Shown: piece after piece, positions 27,231 through 38,984 of the stretch
Layout of the letters: every line of letters begins with the position of its first letter
How positions within the stretch are numbered: the stretch's first letter is position 1
Origin: CAWFXC01 sp963819735
GTDB taxonomy: Bacteria > Actinomycetota > Acidimicrobiia > IMCC26256 > DASPTH01
Length of the DNA stretch: 64,000 nucleotides
Direction of reading: 5' to 3'
Assembly: GCA_963819735.1 (NCBI GenBank)
Contig: CAWFXC010000002.1
Location: forward strand, 1-64,000
Notes under the pieces: model-generated
What the model was told of the DNA's origin: nothing
Seen by the model: the letters and a program-made list of their open reading frames with translations, nothing else
Database searches by the model: none
Translations under genes and position numbers: made by a program

Positions 27231-30200
27231 CAGCCGAGACAGCACCGACCGGCGCCCACGCTGCACGAATACGGCAGACCTCCGGCGAACATGACGACGT
27301 CGATCTCGACGTCGTCATTGTGACGTTCAACTCCGTCGAGCACCTCCCAGCCTGCGTGGCGTCGCTTCCCTCATCGGCGCGGGTCATCGTCGTGGACAAC
27401 AACTCGGCCGACGGATCTGCAGATCTCGCAGAGAGCCTCGGCTGCGAGGTACTGCGGAATCGGCACAACCAGGGCTTCGCTCGCGCCGTGAATCAAGCTG
27501 TGCGAGAACGGGTTCACGCACCACATCTGCTCCTTCTCAACCCGGACGCCGAGGTCCACGAGCACTGCCTTGAGCGGCTTATGGCAGCAATGACTATGGA
27601 CCGGGTCGCAGTTGCGGGTCCCCGACTTTTTGATTCAGACGGGGCTGAGCAGCGCCCGTGGTGGGACTTCCCATCTGCTTCGCTCGCGTGGAGCCAGGCT
27701 CTGGGCGCGCATCGGTTTCAGCGATCCGACTTCACGCAAAGTGCCGACGTTCCGTTCGTCGTCGGCGCGTGCTTGCTTGTGAGGACTGACGCCTTCCAAG
27801 CGGTCGGCGGTTTCGACGAGCGGTACTGGCTCTACGGAGAGGAGGCCGACCTCTGCAAGCGACTCTCAAACGAGGGTTGGCGGGTTCACTACGTGGCTGA
27901 AGCATCCGCCAGCCATGTTGGCGGTGCGAGCGCGAAGGCGTCACCGCAAAGCGTCTCAGACCAGTTCCTGCGAGGTTCCGACCGCTTCGTCCTCACACAC
28001 GAGGGGCCAGCGCGGCTTGTGGCGTTTCGGCTCGCGACTCTCATCGGTGCTGCACTGCGGCTACCGATGTTGGGTCGCGATGACCCGCGTCGGAGTGCTC
28101 GACGCCAAGTGCTCCGGCATGCGGCCCGCTCCCTCACTCGCCAACCCGACCGGCTGCCGCCGCCCGAGGCAGAGGACCCGCCCGCTTCACTCGTTGTGTG
28201 TTCGCTCGAAGCGTGGGACGACGTTTGGCGGCGGAACCAGTTCCTGGTTCGCGAACTTACCGACTCCAACCCGTCACTACGGGTGCTGTTCGTCGAGCCT
28301 GCCGTCGACCCATTGCACGAGCTCGTCAGAAAGAGACGCCTGCCTCACCTTCCGGGCAGCCGCCTACGTCCCGTGCCCGGGAGACCGCACGTGCTCCGGT
28401 TCCAGCCAATCAAGCTCGGCCCGCGTCGTTTCGGAGATTGGGTCGATCGATCTATCGCTCGCCAGGTGATACGAGCGACTCCGCGGGCCGAGATCGTCGA
28501 GCCAACTCTTTGGATGAACGACCTTGCACTCATATCTGTGGCGAACCAGCGGTCGTGGCCGATCGTCTATGACATAACCGACGACTGGCTTGCTGCGTCA
28601 GCAGCCCCGCGTGAACTCGCCGTTCGGACCACGCAAGGAAGAATGGCTGCTCGACCGACCCACACGGTGGTCGTATGTTCCCGCGACTTGGCACGAACCA
28701 AGGGGGCCACAAGGCACGTTCGCCTCATCCCGAATGCTGTCGACAGAGGCCATTTCACGACACCTCGGGTTCGACCCCACGATCTACCACCGGCCCCCGT
28801 CGCCGTTTACGTCGGGACACTTCACGATGAGCGGGTGGATGTCGACCTGATCGTCCGCACCGCTGCCGCTCTCCCCGAGCTGCGTGTGGCTCTCATCGGC
28901 CCCAGTTCGCTTTCCGCTCAGAGCACGCAGCGACTCTCGGAACTTCCCAACGTCGATCTGATGGGGCCACGCCCTTATGACGATGTGCCCGCCTATCTCC
29001 AGCATGCGACGGTCATCCTCGTGCCTCACGTTGTGAGTGAGTTCACCGAAAGCCTTGATCCGATTAAGGCATACGAGTACGCGGTAGTCGGCCGACCGAC
29101 GATCGCGACCGCGGTAGCTGGTCTGCGCGACATCGGCCCCCCAGTGAATTGTGTCACTGCCGGCGAGTTCCCTGAAGCCGTCAAGACAGCGATCGTCTCA
29201 CCTCCTGAGTCGTCCACGGTTGAAGTGCCGAGCTGGCGACGACACGCCAAGGACTTCCAGAACGCGATCGACGCAGCACGGAAGACCGCGGCGCTCGGAT
29301 ATGGCACGCACGAGGGTCAGCCTTTCCGCGTACTCCGCGTCTGGCACTCAGGCGTCATCGGTGCATGGCACGAACGAGAGCGTGAGCTTTCCAACTCGGG
29401 CGTTGCGGTTCACCTTCTGGCAGCACACGCTTGGAACGAGGGCGGCGTCTCGGTGAAGTTCGAAGCAGACGCAGCAGGCCTCGCCTCGCCTGTCCAGGTA
29501 GCCGGGAGCCACCCGTTCCTCTTTCTCTACGACCCACGGCCTTTGATCCGCCATTTGCGACGACACGACCTGTCTCTCGTGGATCTCGAAGAGGAGCCAG
29601 CGAGTCTTGCCGCATTGGAGTTCCTTGTGGTCCGTTGGCTTGCGCGATCACAAGTGCCGTTCTGCTTGTACTCAGCACAGAACATCGCGAAGCGCTATCC
29701 CCCACCGTTTCGGTGGATCGACGCGTGGCGCTGTCAAAAGCCGCAGCTGTTCGGGTGTGCAACAACGGCGCAGCCCAAATAATCCGCGGCAAAGGCTTCA
29801 AGGGCAGGATCGCGTTGATCGGCCTCGGCGCGGATACCGAGCGACTCGCGTCCACCGCGCCCCGAGACTCACGCCGGCTTCCGTGTTGGGTATGTCGGTC
29901 GTCTGGAGGAGCACAAAGGTGTGGGCGTTCTGATCGATGCGATCGCGCTTGTGCCTGACGTCAGCCTCTCGATCGTCGGGGACGGCCCCCACCGACACAC
30001 GCTCGAGGCGATCGTCCCGCGCGAGGCCTCGAAGATCGCGTCGTTTTCCGAGGGTTCCTGTCCCATGGTGATCTTCCGGGCCACTACGCCACACTCGATG
30101 TCGTCGTCGTACCAAGCTTGCCAAGACCAAACTGGGTCGAACAGTTTGGCCGGGTCGCGGTCGAAGCGATGGCCGCCGGTGTCCCCGTGGTCGCGACTGA

Positions 30201-30425
30201 TTGCGGAGCACTCCCCGATGTCGTAGGTGATGGCGGCGTGGTAGTCCCGGCCGGAGACTCGCGCGACGCTCGCCGACACGATTCTCCGACTCGCCGAGGA
30301 CTCCGAGTTTCGACGTGAACAAGGTGCCCGCGGGCAAACCCGTGCTGCCGCGCTACTCATGGCATGAGGTGGCGGCGGCGCATCGCATTCTGTACGAAGC
30401 CATCGCGAGCAACGAAAGCCGATAG
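27227..30425 (+). CDS. Three-domain glycosyltransferase fusion (GT2-GT-GT4), 3' part frameshifted
   Basis: One open frame of 851 codons covers three modules. Module 1 is a GT2 rhamnosyltransferase-type domain (DLDVVIVTFNSVEHLPACV; LLLLNPDAEVH; FVVGACLLVRTDAFQAVGGFDE). Module 2, from about residue 322, is a TuaH-like GT-B domain (LVVCSLEAWDDVWRRNQFLV; IVYDITDDWL; VRLIPNAVDRGHF; LDPIKAYEYAVVGRP). Module 3, from about residue 700, is a GT4 N-domain (RVLRVWHSGVIGAWHERERE), whose C-domain continues in other frames (GYVGRLEEHKGVGVLIDAI; VAVEAMAAGVPVVATDCGA) to TAG 30425. Breaks lie at about 29740, 29870, 30060, 30270 and 30350. Modules 1-2-N3 being in one frame argues for a real fusion. Confidence 0.78.
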
Positions 30426-30427
30426 CA

Positions 30428-32137
30428 GTGGCCTCGTCGCGGTCGGAGCTCACTCGAGTCGTGTACCTCTTCGAGGTCTCAGATCGAAACTTGGATTCCG
30501 CGATTCAACGAGCCATCAGTTTGAGATCCGAGTTTCGCAGTGACCCAATTTTCGTTGCCGTTGGCAACGCCAAGGCCGGATTTGATTCCGGTCTTGGTTC
30601 GGCAATCCACCTGCAAGGTCAGTTGACATTTCGCAAGTTGATTTTGCTTCCACGCGAACTGCGGCACGAAACGCGGACGGGGGCACCGATCTCAGTGGTA
30701 CACACGCTCTCGCCGCGGTTGTGGGCGAGTGCCATTGCCATCGGTGCCGCGCTCAACGCACCCACGCTCTGCGATACGGACAACTCCGCGCCGAGTGTCT
30801 TGGCGCTCGGCACTTGGAACGTGCGCCTCCTCCTCCGCGCCTTCAAGCCAGTGATGGTGACGCCGACCGAAGCCGGGCGTGCCCCTGTGCCCTCGAGTGT
30901 TCCTTCGGTGGTCGTGCCTGAGATTGCTCACGATTCTCCGTGTGCACGCTACGCGCCTCTACACGCGCTGTACGCACGGCGCCGGCTCGAGCGGGCATCG
31001 TCGCCACACTTCCTCGCCATCAACGCAAGGTACGAGTCTCGTCCCACAACCGGCGTCGAGCGATTCGCCCAGGAAACCACGACCCGGATGTCACGGCCTA
31101 TCGCACGCTTCGCTCCATCCCGGCTCTACAGCCGCGGGCCCGCGGGCCACCTGTGGGAGCAGATCGTGTTGCCGCTGCGGCTTGCACCGTATCGGTGCCA
31201 CCTCTGGAGCCCGTGCAATTTCGGGCCGATCGCGCGACCGCGATCAGACGGTCACGATCCACGACATCGCGCCTGTCGATCATCCAGAGTGGTTCGGGCC
31301 ACGATACGGACCGTGGTTCGCGTTCGTCACCTGGGCGCTGTACCACAGGGCGAGATGCATCACAACCGTCTCACAGTTTACGAAGAATCGTCTCCACGAT
31401 CATTGGGGACCGAAGGACAATGTGGTGATCGTCCCGCCCGGCGTGTCCGATTCATTTAGTGACGTGACCGCCACTCCTGCTCGGCGCGCTCCCACCGCGA
31501 CACCACGGTATGTCTGCTTCGTCGGTTCCCTGGAGCCCCGGAAAAATCTGTCGACCCTCCTCGATGCGATGGAAGTGGTCCGCCAGACGACACCTGAGCT
31601 CAAGCTCGTCATCGTTGGCAACTCGGAGCGCAGACCGTCTTTCGTGGACAGTCCCTGCACCTCGATCAGCCGTGGATTCGACATGTAGCACACGCCTCTG
31701 ATTCCGAGCTTCGGGCAATTGTTGACGGAGCCGTGTGCCTCGCGTATCCGTCCTTGTACGAGGGCTTTGGCCTGCCTCCGCTAGAAGCGATGGCCACGGG
31801 AACGCCCGTCGTCGTGTCCGACATCCCGGCGACACGAGAGGTCTGCGGAGACGGAGCCATCTACGCCGATCCAACCGACTGTCATAGCTTCGCTTCGGCG
31901 ATCAAGACGGTGGCATCGAGCACGCCGGAGGAAAGGGCGGCGCTCGCAGCCAAGGGACAACAGCGCGCGGCCGCTTACCCCTGTTCAGCCACCGCGCAGG
32001 CACTCGACCACATCGCGTGGGAGAGCGGAGCCCGATCTACGCTGGCACGCTCGCAAGTAATGCCATCGGTGGACGCGTCCGCCGATCGGCTGCGGCGCGC
32101 TTCGCAAGCGCCTTCCATCCGCATCTCGGAGGAGTAG
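30428..32137 (+). CDS. GT4-family glycosyltransferase with extra N-terminal domain (frame breaks)
   Basis: Starts at GTG 30428, two bases after the previous stop. Residues 1 to about 185 form an unrecognised domain (VVYLFEVSDRNLDSAIQRA; VVHTLSPRLWASAIAIGAAL). A mannosyltransferase-like GT4 follows: NARYESRPTTGVERFAQETT; TVTIHDIAPVDHPEWFG; ITTVSQFTKNRLHDHWG; VVIVPPGVS; YVCFVGSLEPRKNLSTLLDA; and AYPSLYEGFGLPPLEAMATGTPVV with catalytic Glu residues. Breaks lie near 31235 and 31650-31700. The last frame stops at 32137, already overlapping the next gene's region, so the true end is uncertain. Confidence 0.75.
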
Positions 32138-33376
32138 AAGAGGTCGTTCGCCAGCTCGCGCTTCAACAACTCGCGCAAGGTGCGCCGCCGCTCGTAGTGA
32201 CTATGCGGTGGCCAATGGATCTGGCGAGGGAGGAGATCCACACGGGGGATCCGATTGTCGAACACCTTGGGCTTCCCAGAGCACCGCCTCCGACCGATGG
32301 CGTCTTTTGTCGTTGACAGCCGACGTGTTCAACGCGCAGTCAATCGACGAATGATCGAGCATGGGGCGCGGCTAGTCCACATCCATTGTGTGAGCGGCAA
32401 CGGATGGTACGGATACCCACGGCGCAAGCAGCTCGGGCTTCCGCTCGTAGTGACCTTGCACGGTGAGCTGACGATGGACGCTGACCACGTGTACGAGAAA
32501 TCGAAGGTGCTTCCCGGCCTTCTACGTCGCTTGCTTATCGAGGCGGACGCAGTCACCGCTTGCTCACAGCACACTCTGAACGAAGGTGCAGAGTTCACCC
32601 GAGTGGAACTCGGGCAGCCGCGGCCAGGTTATTAGCAATGGCGTGGACCTGCGTGAGTTCCGTAACGCCCGGCCTTAGACCGCGAACCCCTACGTCTTGG
32701 CGCTCGGCCGCCATGTTCACCAAAAGGGTTTCGACGTCCTAATCCACACGTGGAGCCAGCTTGTCGCGACACTAGGAAGCAGGACTCCACAGCTGGTGAT
32801 CGCCGGCGACGGGCCGGACCGAGACGAGCTTCGTGGAGCTAGCTCGATCGCTCGGTCTCGGGCAGTCGGTCGACTTTCCGGGCCGTTGCGATCGGCGGCG
32901 GACAGTCGCCCTGTTTGCCGGCGCCCGTGCGTTCGTGTTGCCTTCCCGTCACGAGCCGTTTGGCATTGTGAACCTTGAGGCGATGGCGGCCGGTGCACCG
33001 GTGGTAGCAACTCGAGTCGGGGGAGTACCTGAGTTGATCGAGGACGGGCAGAACGGATTGCTCGTAGATCCTGGCGACCCAGGCCGAGCTCGCGAGTGCT
33101 CTCGAGCGCCGTGCTCACTGACGAACGCTGTCAGACCAGCTCCGAGCCGGCGGGGCCAGCGCGGGTCCGAACGTTGGATTGGGAAGTCATTGCGGGCTGT
33201 ACTCAGATGTATACGAGACGCTCGACCCTGACCGGGCTCACGTCAAGGTGGCAGAGCTGAACGCCACTGTTAGAGCAGAGCCCTCGCTATTCGCTCGTCC
33301 AGGCCACAGGATCTGTCATCTAGTAATACGTGCGACGTGCAACAATATCAGGAGAATGCCTCTACTTCGTCGATGA
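32080..33376 (+). CDS. GT4-family glycosyltransferase (many frame breaks)
   Basis: Pieces in order: AFHPHLGGVEEVVRQLA (N-terminal GGVE motif); LVHIHCVSGNGWYGYP; PLVVTLHGELTMDADHVYE; ADAVTACSQHTLNE; ALGRHVHQKGFDVLIH; LVIAGDGPDRDELR; and SRHEPFGIVNLEAMAAGAPVVATR with the GT4 catalytic acidic pair. About five frame changes occur within 1.3 kb, the worst stretch in the window. The start is unresolved (no convincing codon before AFHPHLGG), and the end is either TGA 33231 or TGA 33376. It converges on the glycoside hydrolase gene. Confidence 0.7.
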
Positions 33377-36300
33377 CCGCCGGTCCATACGACGGTTGAG
33401 TAGGACCAACGGTCCAGAACCAAGGCCGGAGACCCCCGGCGAGGCCGCCGAAGTTGATCGACGTCACTCTGATACGGATTGCTGTTGCAGCAGTCGGCGC
33501 GAATACCTGAAGATTGGCCCGACTAGTGAATTGATTGGTCACGTTCGCCACGGTTGCCCACGTCCCGTCAGGGCGTCGGAGATCGATGCTGTAGCTGCGA
33601 AGCCCAGGAACGACACTCCCAAGACTGTGGCTGGTGACGACCACGCGGTGGACAGTGGTGACCTTCGGAAGTGTGATCGTCAGCGTTGGCGCAGCGTCGC
33701 CTGCGGCAGACGCCCATGCAGGGACGCTCGGCAGATCGCCATTGTTGTTTGCATCGGCGATTCCGTCGTTAGCCTTCGTCGCTGGATTCGTCGGCGGACT
33801 GGATGAAGCGCTGGCCAGGCTCCATCGCGGCCGCTGCCACATCGGTTCCATAGACCTCCGCCGGGGCTGAGCGTGAGTTTTACCCCCGCCCCGACGGTGA
33901 GATACGCGGACTACCGTCGATCGGCATAGCGAGTGGGCTCCCCGCGCGAAGGGTGGCGGGTGCTGTAGCTCCGTACTCGTCTGTCACGATACCGGTCGCG
34001 TTCGCGCTTCGCGTTCACGAGGACTTGCTCCTGCAGATCGTCGCTCCACAACGCCAGCGTGTGGTCCGAGCCTCCCGAGCGAAGACCGAGTTCGACCGCG
34101 TACCCGTGCGGCGCTCCCGTTGGAACCATTCCGATGACAGGACGGCCCTCGGTATTGCCTGCGGCAGTCATCAACGCAATGGCAGCAGGTTTCACGTAGT
34201 TGTCGACGGCGGCATCGCTTTGAATGAGCGAGTACGACAGGCCATAGTCGCCATAGCCACCTTCGATCGTGAAGTAGTTCCAACGGCTCACCCCGAGCGC
34301 CCGCATCCACAGCACGGCTCGCGCCGCCTTGTCGGCCTGTGAGTAGAAGTTGGCCGGGCCATCTGACCACCAAGCTCCTTCCGTGTCCCAGATCGGCTTG
34401 CGATCGGCGCCGTATTTCGCCAACAACGTGTGCAGGGACTGGATGGCTCGAGGAGTCCCCTGCTCCTCCCACGAACGGTTGTGGCCTGTATATGGGTGGA
34501 TCGCGACGACGTCCATCGCTGCGAAGCCGCCGGAAGCGCCGATCGCCTCGAGATAGTTGAGGTCCACTCCAAGTGTGCTCGCACCCACGACGAGCGCCTT
34601 CGGATCAGCTTGGTGGACCGCGCCGGCGAATGGAGCGAGCACCGAGGACACATACTTGGACGCGGCACCGAAGTTGTTGTTTGGTTCGTTCCAGGCTTCC
34701 CACGCACCGACGGTCGCCTTGAAATGCGCGACCAGCTGGTTTACACGCGCACCCCAGGTACCGTTCGCCACCAACGCGTGCTTGACGGGCCCGCCCGCAC
34801 CGACTTGGACCTCGAAGATCGCCCTCGCTGGCTGGCCTGAACGGCGGCAGCGGAGAACGCGGCGTCGTAGGCCTCGAAGTGCATCGGGCCGGAAGGGTCG
34901 GGCAGCAATTTCGCCGAGTCGACGGAACCTCGGAAGAGGCCGGTTCCGAGCTCGGCCGCCAACGCAACACCGCTGGCGGCGGAGCCGGACCGCCGAAATC
35001 GGCCCCTGCAGGCAGACCGGTGAGATCGAGGCCATCGCCCGCGGCACCAACCGTGTAATGCAGGCAGGTTGCACCGACCGTCCTACCTGCCTGGATCAGG
35101 CGTGCATCGACCTCATAGACCCCAGGACTGGCGGGGGGCACCACCAACGGGATCTGTGCGAGCGCAGCAGGATCGGCGGACAACGCCACCACGGTCGGGG
35201 GAGTCGTGGTGTTCGCCAGCACCGCAGCGCGGTCCCGAACGGTGTAGGACAGAGACATCGACCCTGCCAACGAGGACCACCAGGGGTCGAAGCGGGCGTA
35301 GAGCGAGGAAGGCGCGCCCGGCGGGAAGTACTGACCTGGCCTGCCGGTTTCGAGTCCCGCGCCAAAGCCGAGCACGTAGCTCGGCGGTTTCGGTGTCGCA
35401 ATCAAAGCGTCGAGATCCGCGATGCGAATCGACGAGACTCTTTGTGCCGCGTTGAATCGCCCGCCATTGGCGAAGAACACTCGGTCCCCCGCAAGTTGCA
35501 TCGGCGACGCCTGTGTGAGGTTGCCGAGCGACGCCTCGGTTGCGACCCCTTGGTAGAGCCCGTCCGCGCTCGCTGCCTCGATACCTCGGGTCGCGTCGGC
35601 GACGTACACCCGGGACCCGGCGGCAACCGCGCCTCCCTGCTGGTAGAAGTGAAACGGTCCGCCTTGTGGTTGAGGATCGTTCGCGATCCCGGCCGCGCCG
35701 AACACGCCGCCGGGGTTAAGAGCCGCGTCGTAGCGGCGCACATAGCGACCATCGGTCGCAAGCAGACCACCGTCGGCGGTCGCAGTGAAGATTTGCCCAG
35801 TGACCTGGCTGGAACCAACAGGATTGCCGGCCAGGTCGAAGAGCGCCGACCCGGGTTCCGAGCTCACGACGCCCACGCGAAATCCCGCAGGCGAAGACCA
35901 TGCAAAAGAGCGCGTTTCAGCCCCCGCCACCTGCCCCGCCCCAGCAACCTGGCCGTTCGCCGACAAGCGAACGAGGCGGTCTGGGTAGCCCGCGATGAAC
36001 ATGGACCCGTCAGGTGCAACCGCGATCGCCGCGTGGCGAACTGCGACAGGAAGCGTGAAGACTGACACCGGCGTGCCAATGAGCGAAAACGTACGGATGG
36101 TCGTCAAACCGTTCATCACGTAGATCAGGCCGCCAGCTACTACAAATGTCGAGACTGACATCGCAGGGGTGACGCCAGTCACGACGTGCGCGTCGGGCGA
36201 CGGCTGCGAAGGTGCGGTGACCGCCGCCAGATCCGCCACGCCACATAGTTGGAGTGGCGAGGACGGCGTGAGCACCGTGCTCGCTGCCTGGGCTGAACCG

Positions 36301-36419
36301 CTGTCGGCGCCGGCATTGACTGCGGACACCGCGTTGAATGCCAGAACGGAGGTGGCAACGATGACTGCGCACGAGCGCCAACGAAGCTGGCGGCCTTTCG
36401 GCTGAGTTCCCGTGCTCAT
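33348..36419 (-). CDS. Large secreted glycoside hydrolase with beta-propeller-like and discoidin domains (frame breaks)
   Basis: ATG 36419 gives a signal peptide (RQLRWRSCAVIVATSVLAFN ... AVNAGA). Residues about 60-360 look like a beta-propeller (VAVRHAAIAVAPDGSMFIAG; DGRYVRRYDAALNPGGVFG). A middle TIM-barrel resembling GH39-type enzymes has acid/base VGAWEAWNEPNNNFG and nucleophile PIWDTEGAWWSDG. The C-terminus is an F5/8 type C (discoidin) carbohydrate-binding domain (TLTITLPKVTTVHRVVVTSH; ATAIRIRVTSINFGG). It spans roughly 1,020 codons with at least three frame changes (about 34990, 34800, 33850-33990). It probably trims or binds an extracellular polysaccharide, perhaps that made by this island. 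Confidence 0.77.
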
Positions 36420-36710
36420 TGTTCCGCTCCGCTTCGGCCCGTGACGTCTTGTCGGCATCTGGACGAGAAACTGAACGTGCAGCTATCTGTTCGCCGCTGC
36501 GTTCGTGTCTGGCCGCACGTTTGTCGAAAGCACGACGAACCGGCATCACGAGTTCAGGCCGGCGGAGTTGACCGGGCTCGGCGTTCTTCAACATCTGGTC
36601 GGGATCTTCTGCCTGAGCACGCTGACGCTTTGCGCATCGTGCTTGAGCGGTTCTTGGAGCCTGACCTGCCTTCGCCTCCCTCGTTTCTCCAGCCGAGGGG
36701 TATGCCAACT

Positions 36711-37759
36711 TCAGCTTCCCAGTACCCGCTCGAAGTCGGCGACGCACCGGTCCCACGTCATCTCCTGCGCTCACGCCAGGGCCCGCCCGCCACCACGCGT
36801 CCTCGCAAGACGTCGTTCCCGAGCGACGCGCACAAACGAGCATCCGCGATCGCCTCCGGGCTCCGCGGTGGCACGACCAGCGCCGTCTGCACCATCGACC
36901 GCGAAATCGGCGGGACCCGCCGTCGTCGGTCACCACCAGCGCGGCACCGTTGGCCATCGCCTCCGCCGACGTCAACCCCCATCCCTCCGCGTAGCTGGGC
37001 GACACGAACACGAGACGCCGCCGGGTCAGAGTCCGGCGAGCTGCCGCGTCGGTGACGGTGCCGAGCATGGTCAGCCCCCCCACTCGCCAGAGGCCGGGGT
37101 AGCGGCCGAAGCACTCGAAGGTGCACGTCGTGGCGCGCTCGCGCACCAAAGGGATGGCCTTCAGCATCTGGGCCGCGCCCTTGTACGGCTCCGGTCTGAG
37201 TGCCGAAGCCCGACCACGCCCCGTTTCGTGTGGGGCGGGTCGGGGACGTCGATGGCGCAGGTGATCTTGGCGACCGGCGGCGAGCCGAACTCGCCGCAGC
37301 ATGTTCTCGGTCGCGGCCGACGAGCAGCGATGTAGTCGATGTCGGCACGGGTCAACGCCTGCGCCAGCTGCTCGCTTCAGATCGTCGCGGTCCCCCTTCC
37401 ACACGGGGTACTCGTAGACGACGTACACGATCCGCCCTGTCCCGGTCGGTCCGCCGGAGAGCCGGCCGCGGTGGTCGCCGAGCAGACGATCGTCACGTCC
37501 GCTTTCCGAAGTAGCCGCGGGCGGATGCGCCTCAGAAACCGCGCTCGGACCTTCAGGTCGAACCACGGGATCTCACCGCGGAGGTTCAGCCGCACCATCC
37601 CAGCAAGCGCGCGGGCTCCCAACCGATGTCGAGGCTGTGATACACGACCACATCCGCGTCGAGCCGGTTAGCAAGAGCTGTCAGTGTCTCGTTAGGCATC
37701 ACACTGATTGTGTAGCGACGGTATCGAGCGCTATCGGCCAGCTCTGTCGGGGTCACCAT
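36711..37759 (-). CDS. GT4-family glycosyltransferase, N-terminally short (frame breaks)
   Basis: Pieces: VTPTELADSARYRRYTISVM; ALANRLDADVVVYHSLDIG; RRIRPRLLRKADVTIVCSA; RIVYVVYEYPVWKGDRDDL; LTRADIDYIAA; EPYKGAAQMLKAIPLV; TFECFGRYPGLWR; VFVSPSYAEGWGLTSAEAMANGAALVVTDDG (catalytic region); and the C-terminal QEMTWDRCVADFERVLGS ending at TGA 36711. The usual first 50-60 residues of a GT4 N-domain are absent; the readable start is an ATG inside CCATGG at 37757-37759, shared with the flippase gene on the other strand. At least five frame changes. Confidence 0.68.
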
Positions 37760-38819
37760 GGTTCAGAGCGTCGCCACGTCATGGGTCGCCATCGCAACGC
37801 ATGACCCGGCACTGACCGTCGGAGTCTTTTTCGCCGGCCAACTCGTCGACGTTGCGGTGGCCTTCGCGTTGGCACCATGGCCGCTCATACGCCATCGCTC
37901 AACAGCCGCGACAAAACTCCTTCGGCTCTGAGACGGAGACTCTCCTCTCGTTTTACGCACTCGGGCTCTGCCAGCTCGTGATATTTGGGAAGAGCGAGAC
38001 AATCGTCCTCCACTACACGAACCAAAGCATCGCCAAGTGTCTCTTCGCGGTCGCAACGACGCTCGCGGCTCGAGCGACATTGCTCACGGATGCCCTCTAC
38101 GGTGCGTTGCTACCGAGCCTCGGTGTTGCATCGATCCGGGGCCGCTACGGTGCCGCCCAGGCTTACTCCACCGCGTGCTGCGATTCTCGTCCATTCTGGT
38201 TCTACTGACCGCGGGCCTGGTTCTCGGACCGGCCATCGTGGTTGTCGGCCCGATCCTGTTTGGAGCTTCTGGCGGAGCCGTTCGAGCGGCGACTGCAGTC
38301 ATCCTCGGTGGCAGCCTGCTGCAGACCTTCGTATACCCACTCACTGCGATCGCGGCCTGGAGATGCAACGTGGAGCAATCGCGCTCCCGCTGCCCTGGCG
38401 CGCTCTGCTCGACGTCGCCGCCGCTGTCCTGCTTATTCCGCGTTTTGGCCTGGCCGGCGCAGCGATCGCTTCCTTGGTGGCTGGATTGACCTTCGGGCTT
38501 GGGTTCTGCGTGATGGTGCGCCTCCACGGCTCGGCTCTGCGGACTCTCCGAGCACAGTTGATTCGGGTGGGCCTAATGATCTCGGCATTGATTGCCGTAG
38601 GGGTTTTGACGCAGGACGCGGCGCCTGCCGTCGCAGCCGGTGCAATGTGGTGTACCGCTATTCGTCGTCTATCTCATGTGCCGTGCAGGCGGCGGAGTAC
38701 TCATTGGTGAAGACGTTGGCCGGCTAAAGGCCGCAGCACCCCGCTTGGCGCTTCGCCTGCCGAGGACAGCACGCGGCCTCGCAGTTAGGGCCCTGCTCGT
38801 CCACCCCGGGGCAGCCTGA
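37758..38819 (+). CDS. Polysaccharide flippase (Wzx/MurJ-like), N-terminally short (frame breaks)
   Basis: A membrane protein with repeated hydrophobic helices: LTVGVFFAGQLVDVAVAFAL; LLSFYALGLCQLVIFGKSET followed by IVLHYTNQ; FSSILVLLTAGLVLGPAIVV; ALLDVAAAVLLIPRFGLAGA followed by AIASLVAGL (a typical flippase 'IP.FG..GAAIA' motif); PLFVVYLMC; and a basic tail ending at TGA 38817-38819. About 350 residues are readable, versus about 450-500 for the family, so the first helices are missing. Frame changes lie near 37925, 38180, 38360 and 38650. It moves lipid-linked repeat units across the membrane. Confidence 0.7.
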
Positions 38820-38984
38820 GTGCTGGTATCCGACGGAGGCGAATCGTGGGCACACGCCGAGTTCCGGACCGCAACGGTAAATCCGCGCGCCAGCGACGTT
38901 CGTCGTGCGTCGCGGTAAATGTGAGCCAGCGACGACCCGCGTGGCTGCGCGACACGGATCCGCGGATGCCGTCTTGACCGCCAA

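Noticed and set aside
34557..36065. 502-codon plus-strand frame opposite the glycoside hydrolase
   Set aside because: Composition is typical of a shadow; the minus strand has a signal peptide and catalytic motifs.
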